NCBI GenBank assembly: GCA_963664655.2 | Contig: OY761554.1 | Location: 310,001-374,000 of the forward strand | Origin: Desulfospira sp963664655 | GTDB lineage: Bacteria > Desulfobacterota > Desulfobacteria > Desulfobacterales > Desulfobacteraceae | DNA length: 64,000 nt | Direction: 5' to 3' | Part shown: one piece after another, positions 52,801-60,184 of the stretch | Layout: the number at the start of each line of letters is the position of its first letter | How positions within the stretch are numbered: the first letter of the stretch is position 1 | Program-made: the position numbers and the translations under genes | Notes under the pieces: generated by a model | Databases searched by the model: none | Seen by the model: only the letters and a program-made list of their open reading frames with translations | Told to the model about the DNA's origin: nothing

Positions 52801-55800
52801 TCCCAGTTGGTAATAGACGCTGCTGATTTCCAGGGTCAGTGCCAGTTCATCCGGCGCGTTGGCCGGCACATCAATGGCCATGGCCTGGGATTCAAAGCTG
52901 TCGCCGGATGCAATCCGGGCCACGGTCCGGCCGCTGGCAAGCTTGACCACGCTGCTGCCCAGAACCTGGGTATAAGTGCCCGTGGAAAGGATGTTGCCGT
53001 CTTCATCACCAAGGTACAGGGTGATATCCAGGGAAGCGCTGCCGTCGGACTCAGCGGTAACGATCTCGATTTGTTCATCCCCGGTATTTTCCAGGGTAAA
53101 GGCAATCTGGCCTGTACCGCCCCGGACAAACTCGTTGTTGGTAAAGGACAGCCGGAGCATGCCGATGCCCACGCTGATATCTCCGCTGGTCCCGATTTGG
53201 GCCAGTTCCCCCTCATTGGGGGTGATCTCAATTGCCGTATAAAGGGCGGCCGTATCGGGCAGGTCACTGTATCCGCCGATCACCACCGGCACGGTTAAGG
53301 ACTGTCCGGCCCCAAGGTCAAAGCTTTGGGAAACATGCTCAATCCCTTCCACGGTGACCCTTAAGACGGCATCGGCCACATCAGAGGACCCGCTGTTGGT
53401 GACCGTGTAGTCAAGGCGGTTCATCAGCCCGCGCTTCAGGCTTGCATTTTCGCCCAGGGTGGCGGTCATCAGCGGCAGGACAATGCTGCGGCCAAGGCTT
53501 TGTTCACCATCTAAATTCTCGGCAATAACCGTATACCGCCGTTCACTGCCGTCAAATGCCTCATCGGTAAAAGCGGATGCCGTTACCAGGGCGGTGTTGA
53601 GCTGTACGGCACTGCCCTCGGGTCCCTGGTAAATATCATAACCTGCGATACTTGACCCGGAATGGGTCCAGGAAATCTCCGGATTTTCATCATCCACCCG
53701 GATCACCGTCAAGGTTTCAACGGGCAGCAGTTCAAAGTCAAGGTAACCCGTCCCGGACGGGACAGACTCGTTGCCGGCCTGGTCCACCGCCGTCACCACG
53801 TAACAGTGGTAATCGGCCGATGGGCCTGTATCTGCGGCTGCGATACCCTCAATTCCTGTATGGACGGACACAAGTCCTTCCACAGAATCAAACTGGGTAT
53901 CGGCGTCCCCGGCACCCCGGTAAAGAGAATAGGTAAGGGTTTCCGTTAAAGCGGATGCCGATGCGGTCCAGGCCGCCTGTATTCCCTGTCCGGTCAGGGT
54001 CAGGACAAGGTTGGCCGGGGCCTCGGGCGCTGTGGCGTCAGACACAACCTCGATGGGGTCGCACATATCGCTTTCAGCTGTCTCGCCGTTTTCATGGCGC
54101 AGGCTGGCCAGGGCATAGGTATAGGTGCCTTCTGCCCCGGGATTGTCTGTGTATTCCGTAACCGCACCCGGGGATGCCAGCTCAGTCAGCACCGATTCCC
54201 CGGGGGCCATGCGGTAAAGCACATACCCGGATGCCAGGTCCACGGCATCCCAGGAAAGCTTTATAATTCCCTGGGGCAGGGAGGTCCCGGTAAAGTTTTC
54301 GGGCACATCCAGGGGCGGCAGGTCACCCTGGTAAATCTGGAAGGTATTGTCTGCGGTAATTTTACTGGACGTATTGTCCAGGTCATCCACGGCTGAATAG
54401 GTAAATTTCAGGGTTTCGACCGTCTCTCCGGCATCGGCCGGCAGGGTAAACGAGGCCTGCCAGGTCTGGGCATCAATCTGGCTGATGCCATCAATGGGCA
54501 CCGGAATTGGATTGGTAACGGAAAGGGTATAGGCCAGTGCCGGCACCTGTCCGGCTTTAACCGCTTCGGTCAGCCCGAGTACAACCGTTATATCAACAGG
54601 TTCAACCGGATCGGTTCCCTCTTTTTCGTTCTTTACAGGGGCCCCGGGGGTAATCCGGATATCCGCCAGGACCGGGCCGTCCGTGTCAATGGTTACAGAA
54701 CCGCCGGAAGCGATGCTGTCCCCCCGGTTTCCGGCCTCGTCTTTGGCTGAGAACACGGCATAGGCCGTGCCCGTGGGCGTATCTGAATCAATAACAAACA
54801 AGCCTGAGTATTCCAGGTCGGAGTCCTGATCCAGGTCAACGGTCATGGGAACGGCCCCCACCGGGTTAATGCTCAGGAAGGGGGTGGTGGTAAGGGGTTC
54901 GTTTACCGTAAGGGTCAGGTAGACAATCCCGGGTCCCATGCGGTCGGTATCGGCATCATAATTGCCGGTGGGCGAATATTCAATGGACACCGCCTGGGGG
55001 GCTATCCGGTCCGATACCCCTGATACCACACCGGACAACGGGCTTTCATTGCCGGCATAGTCCACGGCCGTCACCCCATAATAATATGTTCCGTCCTGTC
55101 CGGGCAGGTCTTTATACAGGGTTGCGGAAATCAAACCCGAGTTGATCAGCGTGGCCTGGTCTGCGGTCGTAAAAACGGCCCCTGACCGGTAAAGGGCATA
55201 CCCTGCCACCGTGGAGTCCAGGGGTTTGCTCCAGCTAAGGGAAACCACACCCGAAGCCTGGGACTGGGCTTTAAAGTGTTTGGGGCTTTCAGGCGCGGAA
55301 CGGTCCAGGGTCACCGTAATAACGGCACTCAAAGGCCCTGCCCCTTTCCGGTTAACCGCTTGAAAGGTCAGCTCATTGTTTCCGTCCGCCAGGGTCACCG
55401 TACCTGAAAAGCTGCCGTTGAACGGGCTGAGGGTGGCCGATAGGGTGCCGTTCAGGTAGACGTTCACGGATGTGACGTCGGCCGATACGGTTCCGGCAAC
55501 CGTCAGTATGGGGTTGCTGGTGGTCAGGCCTGAAACCGGCTGGGTAACATTGGGGGCATCGGGCAGGGAAAGCGCCAGGGCCCCGGTAAAGGTCTTCCGG
55601 GATGAATACCCGGTGGAGGAATGAACCGCCACACGCAATTCAAAATCACCGTCGTCCAGACTGCTCACCGGCACCACCGCCGTCAGGCCGTCCCCGGCCG
55701 AGGTATCCTGGGCCAGCAGGCGCCAGGCGCCATCCGGCAGCACCCTGCCGTAAACATTGGCCATGGCAATCCCGTCGGCATCGGCCGCGGTCACGGCAAC

Positions 55801-58068
55801 GGTTACAGTTGCCGTTGTAAAGACAAATCCGTCACCCAGATCCGCCCCCTGGGCCGTAACCCCGGTGATCACCGGGAGCGGTCTTAGGGTATGGCTGGCC
55901 TTTGCCGGCCAGTAAGACCCGTCGCCGTCCTGGATGGCGGTCATGGTAACGGAGCCGCCCTGAAGCACGGTAAAGATATTTGAGTCAACTGTGGCCACCG
56001 CCGTATTGCTTGACACAAACCGGACCGAAAGTCCGCTGCTGGCCGTGGCAGTTAATGCAGAACCGGCCACCGGCTCGGTGAAGCTGACGGTCTGACTGCT
56101 TTTGGTTCCTGAAACCGAAGAAACCGAGGGATTCCAGCCGTCTGAAACATTAACCGCAGTCACGGCAAAATACCAGCCGGATACATCTGAAATGGTGCCT
56201 AAGGATGCCTGGGTCCCGGACAGGGTTGAAACCGGCGTCATCCCGGTGACATCCTCAATGGGTGAACTGCTTTTATAAATCGCATAATATTGCAGCAGGC
56301 CCGAAGGCTCAACGGCATCCCAGGTCATGGTGACATTATCGCCGTCAGCGGTCAACGCCACATTGGCCGGGTGGGCAAGCCAGGTGGCACCGGTAACGGA
56401 GTTGCCCTGGCTTTCATTGCCGAACTTGTCCACGGTGGTGATTTTAAAGGGATACCCGGTGGTGGCGGACAGGCCTGTTGCCGTCCAGGACGTCTGGTCC
56501 GCGGCCAGAATCTCCGGTTCGGTGCTGCCGCCAAAATAAATCAGATAATGGGATAAGAATGATCCCGCCCCTTCAGGGGGATCCCAGGTAAAGGTCAGGC
56601 TGGTTGCATCACTTTGGGCCGCCAGGTGGCCAACCTCCCCCACACCGGATACCGATGTCAGGCCCGAGCGGGCATAGACCGCTGAGTTAAAATTTCCCAA
56701 TGCGTCTTTGGCCACCACGGCAAAATAGCGGATGGCCGCACCGGGCAGACCGGAAAGGGTGTACTGCTGAACCCCCGCCCCCAATGAGGCAAAAGGCTCC
56801 ATGCCGGTAACATCCGTAAAAAATGCCGTACTCACATAAATATCATATTGCAGCACATCCAGCTGGACCGATTCTTCATAACTGCGCCAGTCCAGGATCA
56901 CCGCGCTGTATTCGTCAGCCGCGGTTTCTACGGAAAAACCGCTGTCAACACCCGTAACCGGATCAGGCACCGCCGAATCCGGGGTCAGGATGGATGCGGC
57001 CCGGGATATGATCTCTTGAAACGGCGTGGGCTTCTGGTTCCCGGTGAACACTGAAATCTCCCGGGAAACCACTTGGGGACAAAGCACATATGAGGCCGAA
57101 TAGACGACGGTTGCGCTGAAGTTGCCCAAACCGTCCACGGGCACCACGGCAAAATAATAATCGGTAAGGGCGGCCAGCCCTTCAAGGGTGACGGTGGTGC
57201 TGTCGGCCGGGACACTGACCACGGAAAGCCCGTCTGCCGGAACCGTGTCAAAGGGACCGTCGCTGGTGTAATAAATATCAAACCGGACAATATCCGCCTG
57301 AGACCACTGGTCATAACTGCCCCAGTCCAGGGTGACCGTACTGCCGTCACCAGAGGCGGTGATCACCGGATCACCCACGATATCCGGGGGATCGCCTGTA
57401 ACCGTGACAATGCTCACCGGCCTTGACACCGGCGAACTTAAGGCAATATCCCTGGGCCCGTTATCAACAAACAGGGTCATTTCCCGGGAAACCACCTCGG
57501 GACAGAGGACGTACCCGGCCGCGTATGAGACATTGGGATCTGAATTGCCCAGGCCGTCCACAGGCACCACCACAAAAAAATGATCCGTAAACGCCTGCAG
57601 GCCTTCAATAGTTATGGTTGTGGTGTCGGCCCCTACAATAATCTCGCTCAGGCCGGATGCCCCAATATCGGTAATGGGGCCGTCAGACGAATAATAGATG
57701 ACAAACTCAACGATATCCCCGACAGACCACTGGTCATAGCGGCTCCAGTCCAGAACCGCCGTATCTCCGGTGGGGGACAGGGTAACGTCAAGATCTGCCA
57801 CAGGTGCGGGAACCGTGCGGTCTGCATTTAACACCCCCACACTCCGGCTTGTGATTTCACGGATTTCATGGGGCCGGCCATTGGGAACAAACAGGGTCAC
57901 CTCTTTGGAAAAGACCTCATTGAAACCTGAGCCTTTCTCAAATCCAATGATACTGGTTTCCCTGGAAAAAACCTCCTTGATCAGAATGGTTTCATCGGCA
58001 AACCCCTGGGCCGTAAGCCCAGATAAAAGGGCAAAAATGGCGACTGCGGCAATAACAAACCGGTGCAT
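46891..58068 (-). CDS. Giant secreted FN3/YD-repeat (RHS-like) protein
   Basis: 3725 residues with a signal peptide (AAVAIFALLSGLTAQGFA). Residues about 25-460 repeat an SRE-type motif (VSREMTLFV, VSREISVFT, ISRAASILT) alternating with FN3 domains; more FN3 and Ig-like domains reach about 1570. Then follow CARDB-like and carboxypeptidase-regulatory-like domains up to about 2350. Residues about 2400-3540 are YD/RHS repeats (YDADSRLTQVTDVLGH, YDNLGRLISKG) ending in the core signature SGRYLQPDPLGLGN. The last 185 residues are cysteine-rich (13 Cys) with no named domain. The YD part normally forms a shell around the C-terminal portion. Candidate adhesin or contact-dependent toxin. No immunity gene is seen. 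Confidence 0.93.
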   Translation of the reverse strand: MHRFVIAAVAIFALLSGLTAQGFADETILIKEVFSRETSIIGFEKGSGFNEVFSKEVTLFVPNGRPHEIREITSRSVGVLNADRTVPAPVADLDVTLSPTGDTAVLDWSRYDQWSVGDIVEFVIYYSSDGPITDIGASGLSEIIVGADTTTITIEGLQAFTDHFFVVVPVDGLGNSDPNVSYAAGYVLCPEVVSREMTLFVDNGPRDIALSSPVSRPVSIVTVTGDPPDIVGDPVITASGDGSTVTLDWGSYDQWSQADIVRFDIYYTSDGPFDTVPADGLSVVSVPADSTTVTLEGLAALTDYYFAVVPVDGLGNFSATVVYSASYVLCPQVVSREISVFTGNQKPTPFQEIISRAASILTPDSAVPDPVTGVDSGFSVETAADEYSAVILDWRSYEESVQLDVLQYDIYVSTAFFTDVTGMEPFASLGAGVQQYTLSGLPGAAIRYFAVVAKDALGNFNSAVYARSGLTSVSGVGEVGHLAAQSDATSLTFTWDPPEGAGSFLSHYLIYFGGSTEPEILAADQTSWTATGLSATTGYPFKITTVDKFGNESQGNSVTGATWLAHPANVALTADGDNVTMTWDAVEPSGLLQYYAIYKSSSPIEDVTGMTPVSTLSGTQASLGTISDVSGWYFAVTAVNVSDGWNPSVSSVSGTKSSQTVSFTEPVAGSALTATASSGLSVRFVSSNTAVATVDSNIFTVLQGGSVTMTAIQDGDGSYWPAKASHTLRPLPVITGVTAQGADLGDGFVFTTATVTVAVTAADADGIAMANVYGRVLPDGAWRLLAQDTSAGDGLTAVVPVSSLDDGDFELRVAVHSSTGYSSRKTFTGALALSLPDAPNVTQPVSGLTTSNPILTVAGTVSADVTSVNVYLNGTLSATLSPFNGSFSGTVTLADGNNELTFQAVNRKGAGPLSAVITVTLDRSAPESPKHFKAQSQASGVVSLSWSKPLDSTVAGYALYRSGAVFTTADQATLINSGLISATLYKDLPGQDGTYYYGVTAVDYAGNESPLSGVVSGVSDRIAPQAVSIEYSPTGNYDADTDRMGPGIVYLTLTVNEPLTTTPFLSINPVGAVPMTVDLDQDSDLEYSGLFVIDSDTPTGTAYAVFSAKDEAGNRGDSIASGGSVTIDTDGPVLADIRITPGAPVKNEKEGTDPVEPVDITVVLGLTEAVKAGQVPALAYTLSVTNPIPVPIDGISQIDAQTWQASFTLPADAGETVETLKFTYSAVDDLDNTSSKITADNTFQIYQGDLPPLDVPENFTGTSLPQGIIKLSWDAVDLASGYVLYRMAPGESVLTELASPGAVTEYTDNPGAEGTYTYALASLRHENGETAESDMCDPIEVVSDATAPEAPANLVLTLTGQGIQAAWTASASALTETLTYSLYRGAGDADTQFDSVEGLVSVHTGIEGIAAADTGPSADYHCYVVTAVDQAGNESVPSGTGYLDFELLPVETLTVIRVDDENPEISWTHSGSSIAGYDIYQGPEGSAVQLNTALVTASAFTDEAFDGSERRYTVIAENLDGEQSLGRSIVLPLMTATLGENASLKRGLMNRLDYTVTNSGSSDVADAVLRVTVEGIEHVSQSFDLGAGQSLTVPVVIGGYSDLPDTAALYTAIEITPNEGELAQIGTSGDISVGIGMLRLSFTNNEFVRGGTGQIAFTLENTGDEQIEIVTAESDGSASLDITLYLGDEDGNILSTGTYTQVLGSSVVKLASGRTVARIASGDSFESQAMAIDVPANAPDELALTLEISSVYYQLGQDQAVEMDGLQTSRDITLVDTAYTGALLNIDPDESAGDQDIVITGQAVDRNDGAALAEVPLTLVIALDGFERIVDVFTGSDGRFSYPFEPVKGEYGEYQVCAIHPDLRDRPVQGSFTIADPDTARITFTPAGCDLTMARNYTRDIVVTLTAGQAAARATNLGFEASDLPQGIHVDTGEGLSNLGAGETGTVTIRLWADNTADENLSLTLALVSDEQPDGDLGTLAVDIGLTDAGPILACTPSVIETGVALDDRVTEPLSLENQGFIRLSGVSIELVAKDDTGAPDWALLNLPSGVDAVDVGQSIDLSVVFAPLEGSAAEGTYDFYVRVASTNYTTVNIPVRVTVSDSGMGNILFKVSDIYTGTKDENNEVIQGLAGANLTLEYEADTSQTYSGQTDQYGELTFSDLPTGRYKYRLTADNHDQVIGRVWIKPDITATEDVFMGYNLVSVEWSVVETRIEDKYEVVLSATYETDVPAAVVIAEPASITLPDMDPGDVLTGEIRFTNYGLIRAQEIEFSLPEDNEYFKYELLSDIPDTIEAKESITVPYRVTCLARLTGADGGAGGDCFSYGDESCLWYLFECSNGSVWEEVRCVRFVSINGDCFNFAADPGDSTGGSGITITGFDSNYTPEESTFEGVICRIVAVCEVDDECCKEFARDEVASYVNLMSGDYEDDEVDLFLKIPGETLAVRRYYYDQEWHFKNVGSVLGLNYDSVNASIPYTISKDGVKYEKADTLGTVYTFNKVKHIFRDENGFLWKDKLENWIRYDLEGRVKTRGKHDQTHFTYVYDSSDPDRLSHIEDNQGMAVLFYDYTPEGQVKLVEDGYGRQVSYAYDADSRLTQVTDVLGHTFQYAYDETGRMISKTDPAGRTTQMEYNTFGWISAIVDANGNRTSYSYAQNEAQNEIYTMVTYPNGRVKEIWYDELGRVTRTDLNGTTIEENGYGNRKRIKTDERGYKTIYEFDEWHQLIKKTYPDGAVEETEYDPDTKLKVRRVKKNGTVVTYEYDDDRNLIRQVQAPGTDDEIIHEFTYDEYGNELKQTTVMGDESVPDSVIEMAYDQYGNMTSSTDPEGHATSTTYNYLGMPLAKTDPRGNTWAYEYDAAGNLIKETGPSEDESEPNVIAYTYDAVGNRTTQTDALGGVYQFAYDAKDRLVKQTDPLGNETVYQRDFEGKVLQQTDAEGSYLVFGYDNLGRLISKGTSAGKQVTFEYDQDSAAGCPACSGAGTGEPSVIQYPTMEVGQDYDRLGRKIRDRYEPFDGTAERERTTEYDEMGNVTAVTDMNGLTTSYEYDAVGRKVKETRPGGTSITYAYDEQHNMTGLTDANGHTTTFEYDLNSRLVKEIRPGGQETAYTYDGNGNLASRTDAKGQVTAYEYNAVNKLVAIRYINAGETDPVKTVAFTWDMGGNMTGYDDGTVSAVFTYDQAHRKTGETVNYDSFTRTLAYEYYGNGLVKSFTGPDGITVDYTHTKDNRISTIAIPDLGIVSYNAYEWSNPAGILLPGGTLKEFEYDAFNQVKSITAKDPGGAAVMDLGYELDNRANVTAMSSLGGTVSYAYDDLYRLVRVDDSAEGTTEYTFDDMNNRMSPGTWTYNADDQLTAGDDAAYAYDANGNVASKETAADTFYYTYDHENRLIRIQSDSAGEIAAYGYDPFGRRISKEVGGVNTYFIYADEGLVGECDDSGNLIRTYGYVPGTMNGYDPVFMRTGNDGYFYHTDRIGKPVKMTDINGTTVWSANYDVYGTARVDESSTIANPLRLPGQYRDEESGLHYNYFRHYDPASGRYLQPDPLGLGNRPAAGNYRAGKTCFGAFSDIDINYYVYADANPGNKIDPFGTRSVGAGFQGSTGCMPVMGLAGFEISGKLEAKECCDCETMQMDEVITIEACIAACVGIAGPGWRPLMGVGKTTCCPKEAEGSAKLYGSCNFGPVSCSVDIPLRPFPPSNVTGNCATGTILGFDGSVDLGALSCSAGGCASVSF

Positions 58069-58107
58069 GGCGGACTCTCCCCCCTAACAATCAGGGTGAT
58101 TCAGGTT

Positions 58108-59502
58108 TTAGGGCCGGATCACTTTAACCTGTACGGCAGCATACCCGGTGGAAACCGGCAACTCCGCTGTCCATGTACTCTTGCCGTCAGCCGTTGAAAC
58201 ATATGTGGCATTCACAACCGTATAGGTATCATTAAACTTGGGGGTAACCCGGACCTGAACCGTGGATTCCTGCTCTACATTCTCGGTCTCAATCAACACC
58301 GTGGCTGTACTCACCTCATCAAGGACCACGTCTGCGCCATGGGTCCCAAAAGAGGCATAGGGGTCATCCGGACTGGTTATTCCGCCGATAGAGACGATCT
58401 TTACCATTGGGGCATCAGAAGGGGGCCATATCACAGGAATATCGCCATCGGAAAGGCTTAAAAGACTGGCATCAGGCGTAACGGCCAACGTATTGCTGTT
58501 ATTTACCCTTTCAATGCGGATACGGCCATCGCCGCCGGTCTGATAGCCGCCGCCGCCGATAGCTTCCACAGTTCCCGTCCCGGCCAGGGTATTGGCCACA
58601 AGCCTTATGCCGCCGCCACTGCCGCCGCCGGTTTCTGAAGAAGAGTAATTTCTGCCCGTTCCCCCATCTGCCTGGATGATGCCATTAATGGTTAGCGTGC
58701 CCTGACAGACAATGAGTATGGCGCCGCCGCCACCGCCACCGCCGTATTCCCTTTGCGGATCACCCGAACCTCCTGACCCGCCGATCAAAGGGATAAGGGC
58801 AGGATTTCCATAAGTTTCAGGGCCGCTTCCACCCACAGAACCATAGCTTGCGGAGTAACCGACATTGTAGACAAACCCTCCCCCACCGGGCCCCAAGCCG
58901 GCACCGGCTGTAGCGCTCGAGGAATAGGTCCCATCTTCGTCTTTATAGGTCCCCACCCCGCCCCTGAAGCCGCCGGGGCCGGGTTCGGCAAGGGTCGGAG
59001 AGGCTTGATAACTCTGCCCGCTCAGGCTCAAGGTGCCGTTAATGGCCACATCCCCGCTCACCAGCCAGACCACCGGAGCCCGCTTGGGATGGTTGGAAAA
59101 ACTCAACGTCATGCCGGAATCAATGGTCACACTGGTATACTTAAACACCACTGCCCATTTGTCACCATCATAAATCCCTTTTCCAACATTCTCAGTGTCT
59201 GTGTAATTGCCATTCCACGTACCGTCCTCGGCTTGGGACAGGTCAATCTCTGTATCACCGGAAATTTGCAGCGCACCGTCAGAGTAGACACTTACATCCG
59301 GAATCGTAATCGCTGCCATGGCCTCAGGCACGGCAAATGCCAGAAACAGAAAAACCGCCAGGCAGAAAAGCCCGGTCCGGGAACCGCCGGGCCTGGCCGG
59401 ATGTTCTTCCAGTGCTGGTTTGAATTTAAAAAGAAAAAAATGGTTTAACCAATACTCCCCACCCACATATTTTTTTTGACGATCACCCCTGGACTTGCCC
59501 AT
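58108..59502 (-). CDS. Secreted glycine-rich surface protein
   Basis: A 464-residue protein from ATG 59502, with GGAGGG 4 nt upstream. A long N-terminal region (about 65 residues) ends in a signal segment (LFCLAVFLFLAFAVPEAMA). The body has two glycine-rich blocks (GPGPGGFRGGVG; EYGGGGGGGAILIV) and ends with a beta-sandwich of about 130 residues (VKIVSIGGITSPDDPYASFG). The glycine-rich part resembles surface proteins with beta-helix-like PE-PGRS-type character. It lies 39 nt before the giant protein gene and is the first gene of the operon. The long leader before the signal peptide is unusual; a later start would remove it, but the ribosome site supports 59502. Confidence 0.8.
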   Translation of the reverse strand: MGKSRGDRQKKYVGGEYWLNHFFLFKFKPALEEHPARPGGSRTGLFCLAVFLFLAFAVPEAMAAITIPDVSVYSDGALQISGDTEIDLSQAEDGTWNGNYTDTENVGKGIYDGDKWAVVFKYTSVTIDSGMTLSFSNHPKRAPVVWLVSGDVAINGTLSLSGQSYQASPTLAEPGPGGFRGGVGTYKDEDGTYSSSATAGAGLGPGGGGFVYNVGYSASYGSVGGSGPETYGNPALIPLIGGSGGSGDPQREYGGGGGGGAILIVCQGTLTINGIIQADGGTGRNYSSSETGGGSGGGIRLVANTLAGTGTVEAIGGGGYQTGGDGRIRIERVNNSNTLAVTPDASLLSLSDGDIPVIWPPSDAPMVKIVSIGGITSPDDPYASFGTHGADVVLDEVSTATVLIETENVEQESTVQVRVTPKFNDTYTVVNATYVSTADGKSTWTAELPVSTGYAAVQVKVIRP

Positions 59503-59647
59503 GTGTCCCTCCAAATTAATATAATGTGATGCTTTAATTTTTATAAATTATCGATCCGGACCACCGGATCGCATTTTTTTCAAAAAGAACGGTAACAATA
59601 AATTAAAAGCAATTTTCGTACCCAAATCGTATAAAATATTTTATTTT

Positions 59648-59676
59648 ATTATATCAATAGTTTAGCCACTTGACAA
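59648..59676 (-). promoter_or_regulatory. Promoter of the surface-protein operon
   Basis: Read leftward, TTGTCA (59676-59671) and a perfect TATAAT (59653-59648) are exactly 17 nt apart. The start codon is 146 nt downstream, leaving an AT-rich leader. Confidence 0.75.
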
Positions 59677-59815
59677 AGAATTTCGCCTTAATATAGTATG
59701 ACATTTTTTACATATCTATGTGAAAAAAACTTCACAATCTGTCTAAAAAATTTCACAATTCACGGGCATTGAATCATCTTTGAATCAAAAAATCGCCGGA
59801 CATCATCAACAGGGG

Positions 59816-60036
59816 AAAAAGGAGGCCGAAGACCGGAAACGGGAGACCGGATGTTGCGAAATCTATAGAGGCATAGCGGGATAGTTTCTGCCCTTTGAGA
59901 TATGCTTCTCTGTGGTGTCTGGCGCAAGCCAAACCGCTGTGCCCCCCGGTGGTTTTAAACAAGAAGGCCCGAAGGGTTTGAAAGGTTTTTAGAACCTTTT
60001 TAGGTTGTTAAAATCGAGGGCTTCGCCCTCTTTTTT
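59816..60036. repeat. Composite of family C and family A fragments, with terminator-like hairpin
   Basis: Positions 59816-59852 match the start of family C (GGAGGCCGAAGACCGG, GGGAGACCGGATGTTGCG). Positions 59905-60030 are a degraded family A copy (CTTCTCTGTGGTGTCTGGCG) whose right terminal repeat is missing. It ends with GAGGGCTTCGCCCTC plus TTTTTT (60016-60036), a good intrinsic terminator shape on the plus strand. No gene is present between 59503 and 60184. Confidence 0.65.
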
Positions 60037-60041
60037 ATATT

Positions 60042-60122
60042 CTCACGCAAAGGCGCTAAGGCGCAAAGAATTACAGTGTCCAAAAAAAATTTAATCTTTG
60101 CGCCTTTGCGCCTTGGCGTGAG
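60042..60122. repeat. Inverted repeat of AAGGCGC-type units between operons
   Basis: CTCACGCAAAGGCGCTAAGG... (60042-60068) and its inverse (60096-60122) match in 25 of 27 positions. Similar AAGGCGCAAAGG repeats are frequent in many bacterial genomes. It lies 63 nt past the glnE stop codon and could terminate that gene. Confidence 0.65.
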
Positions 60123-60184
60123 TTTTTAGTTTTCTTTGCCATCAGACTGCAAAATATCCGTATCTGGATTAAAAAAATACGACT

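Noticed and set aside
46891..58068. A type VI secretion-associated RHS toxin
   Set aside because: The protein has its own signal peptide and long FN3 region, and there is no PAAR domain, VgrG or other type VI gene in the window.
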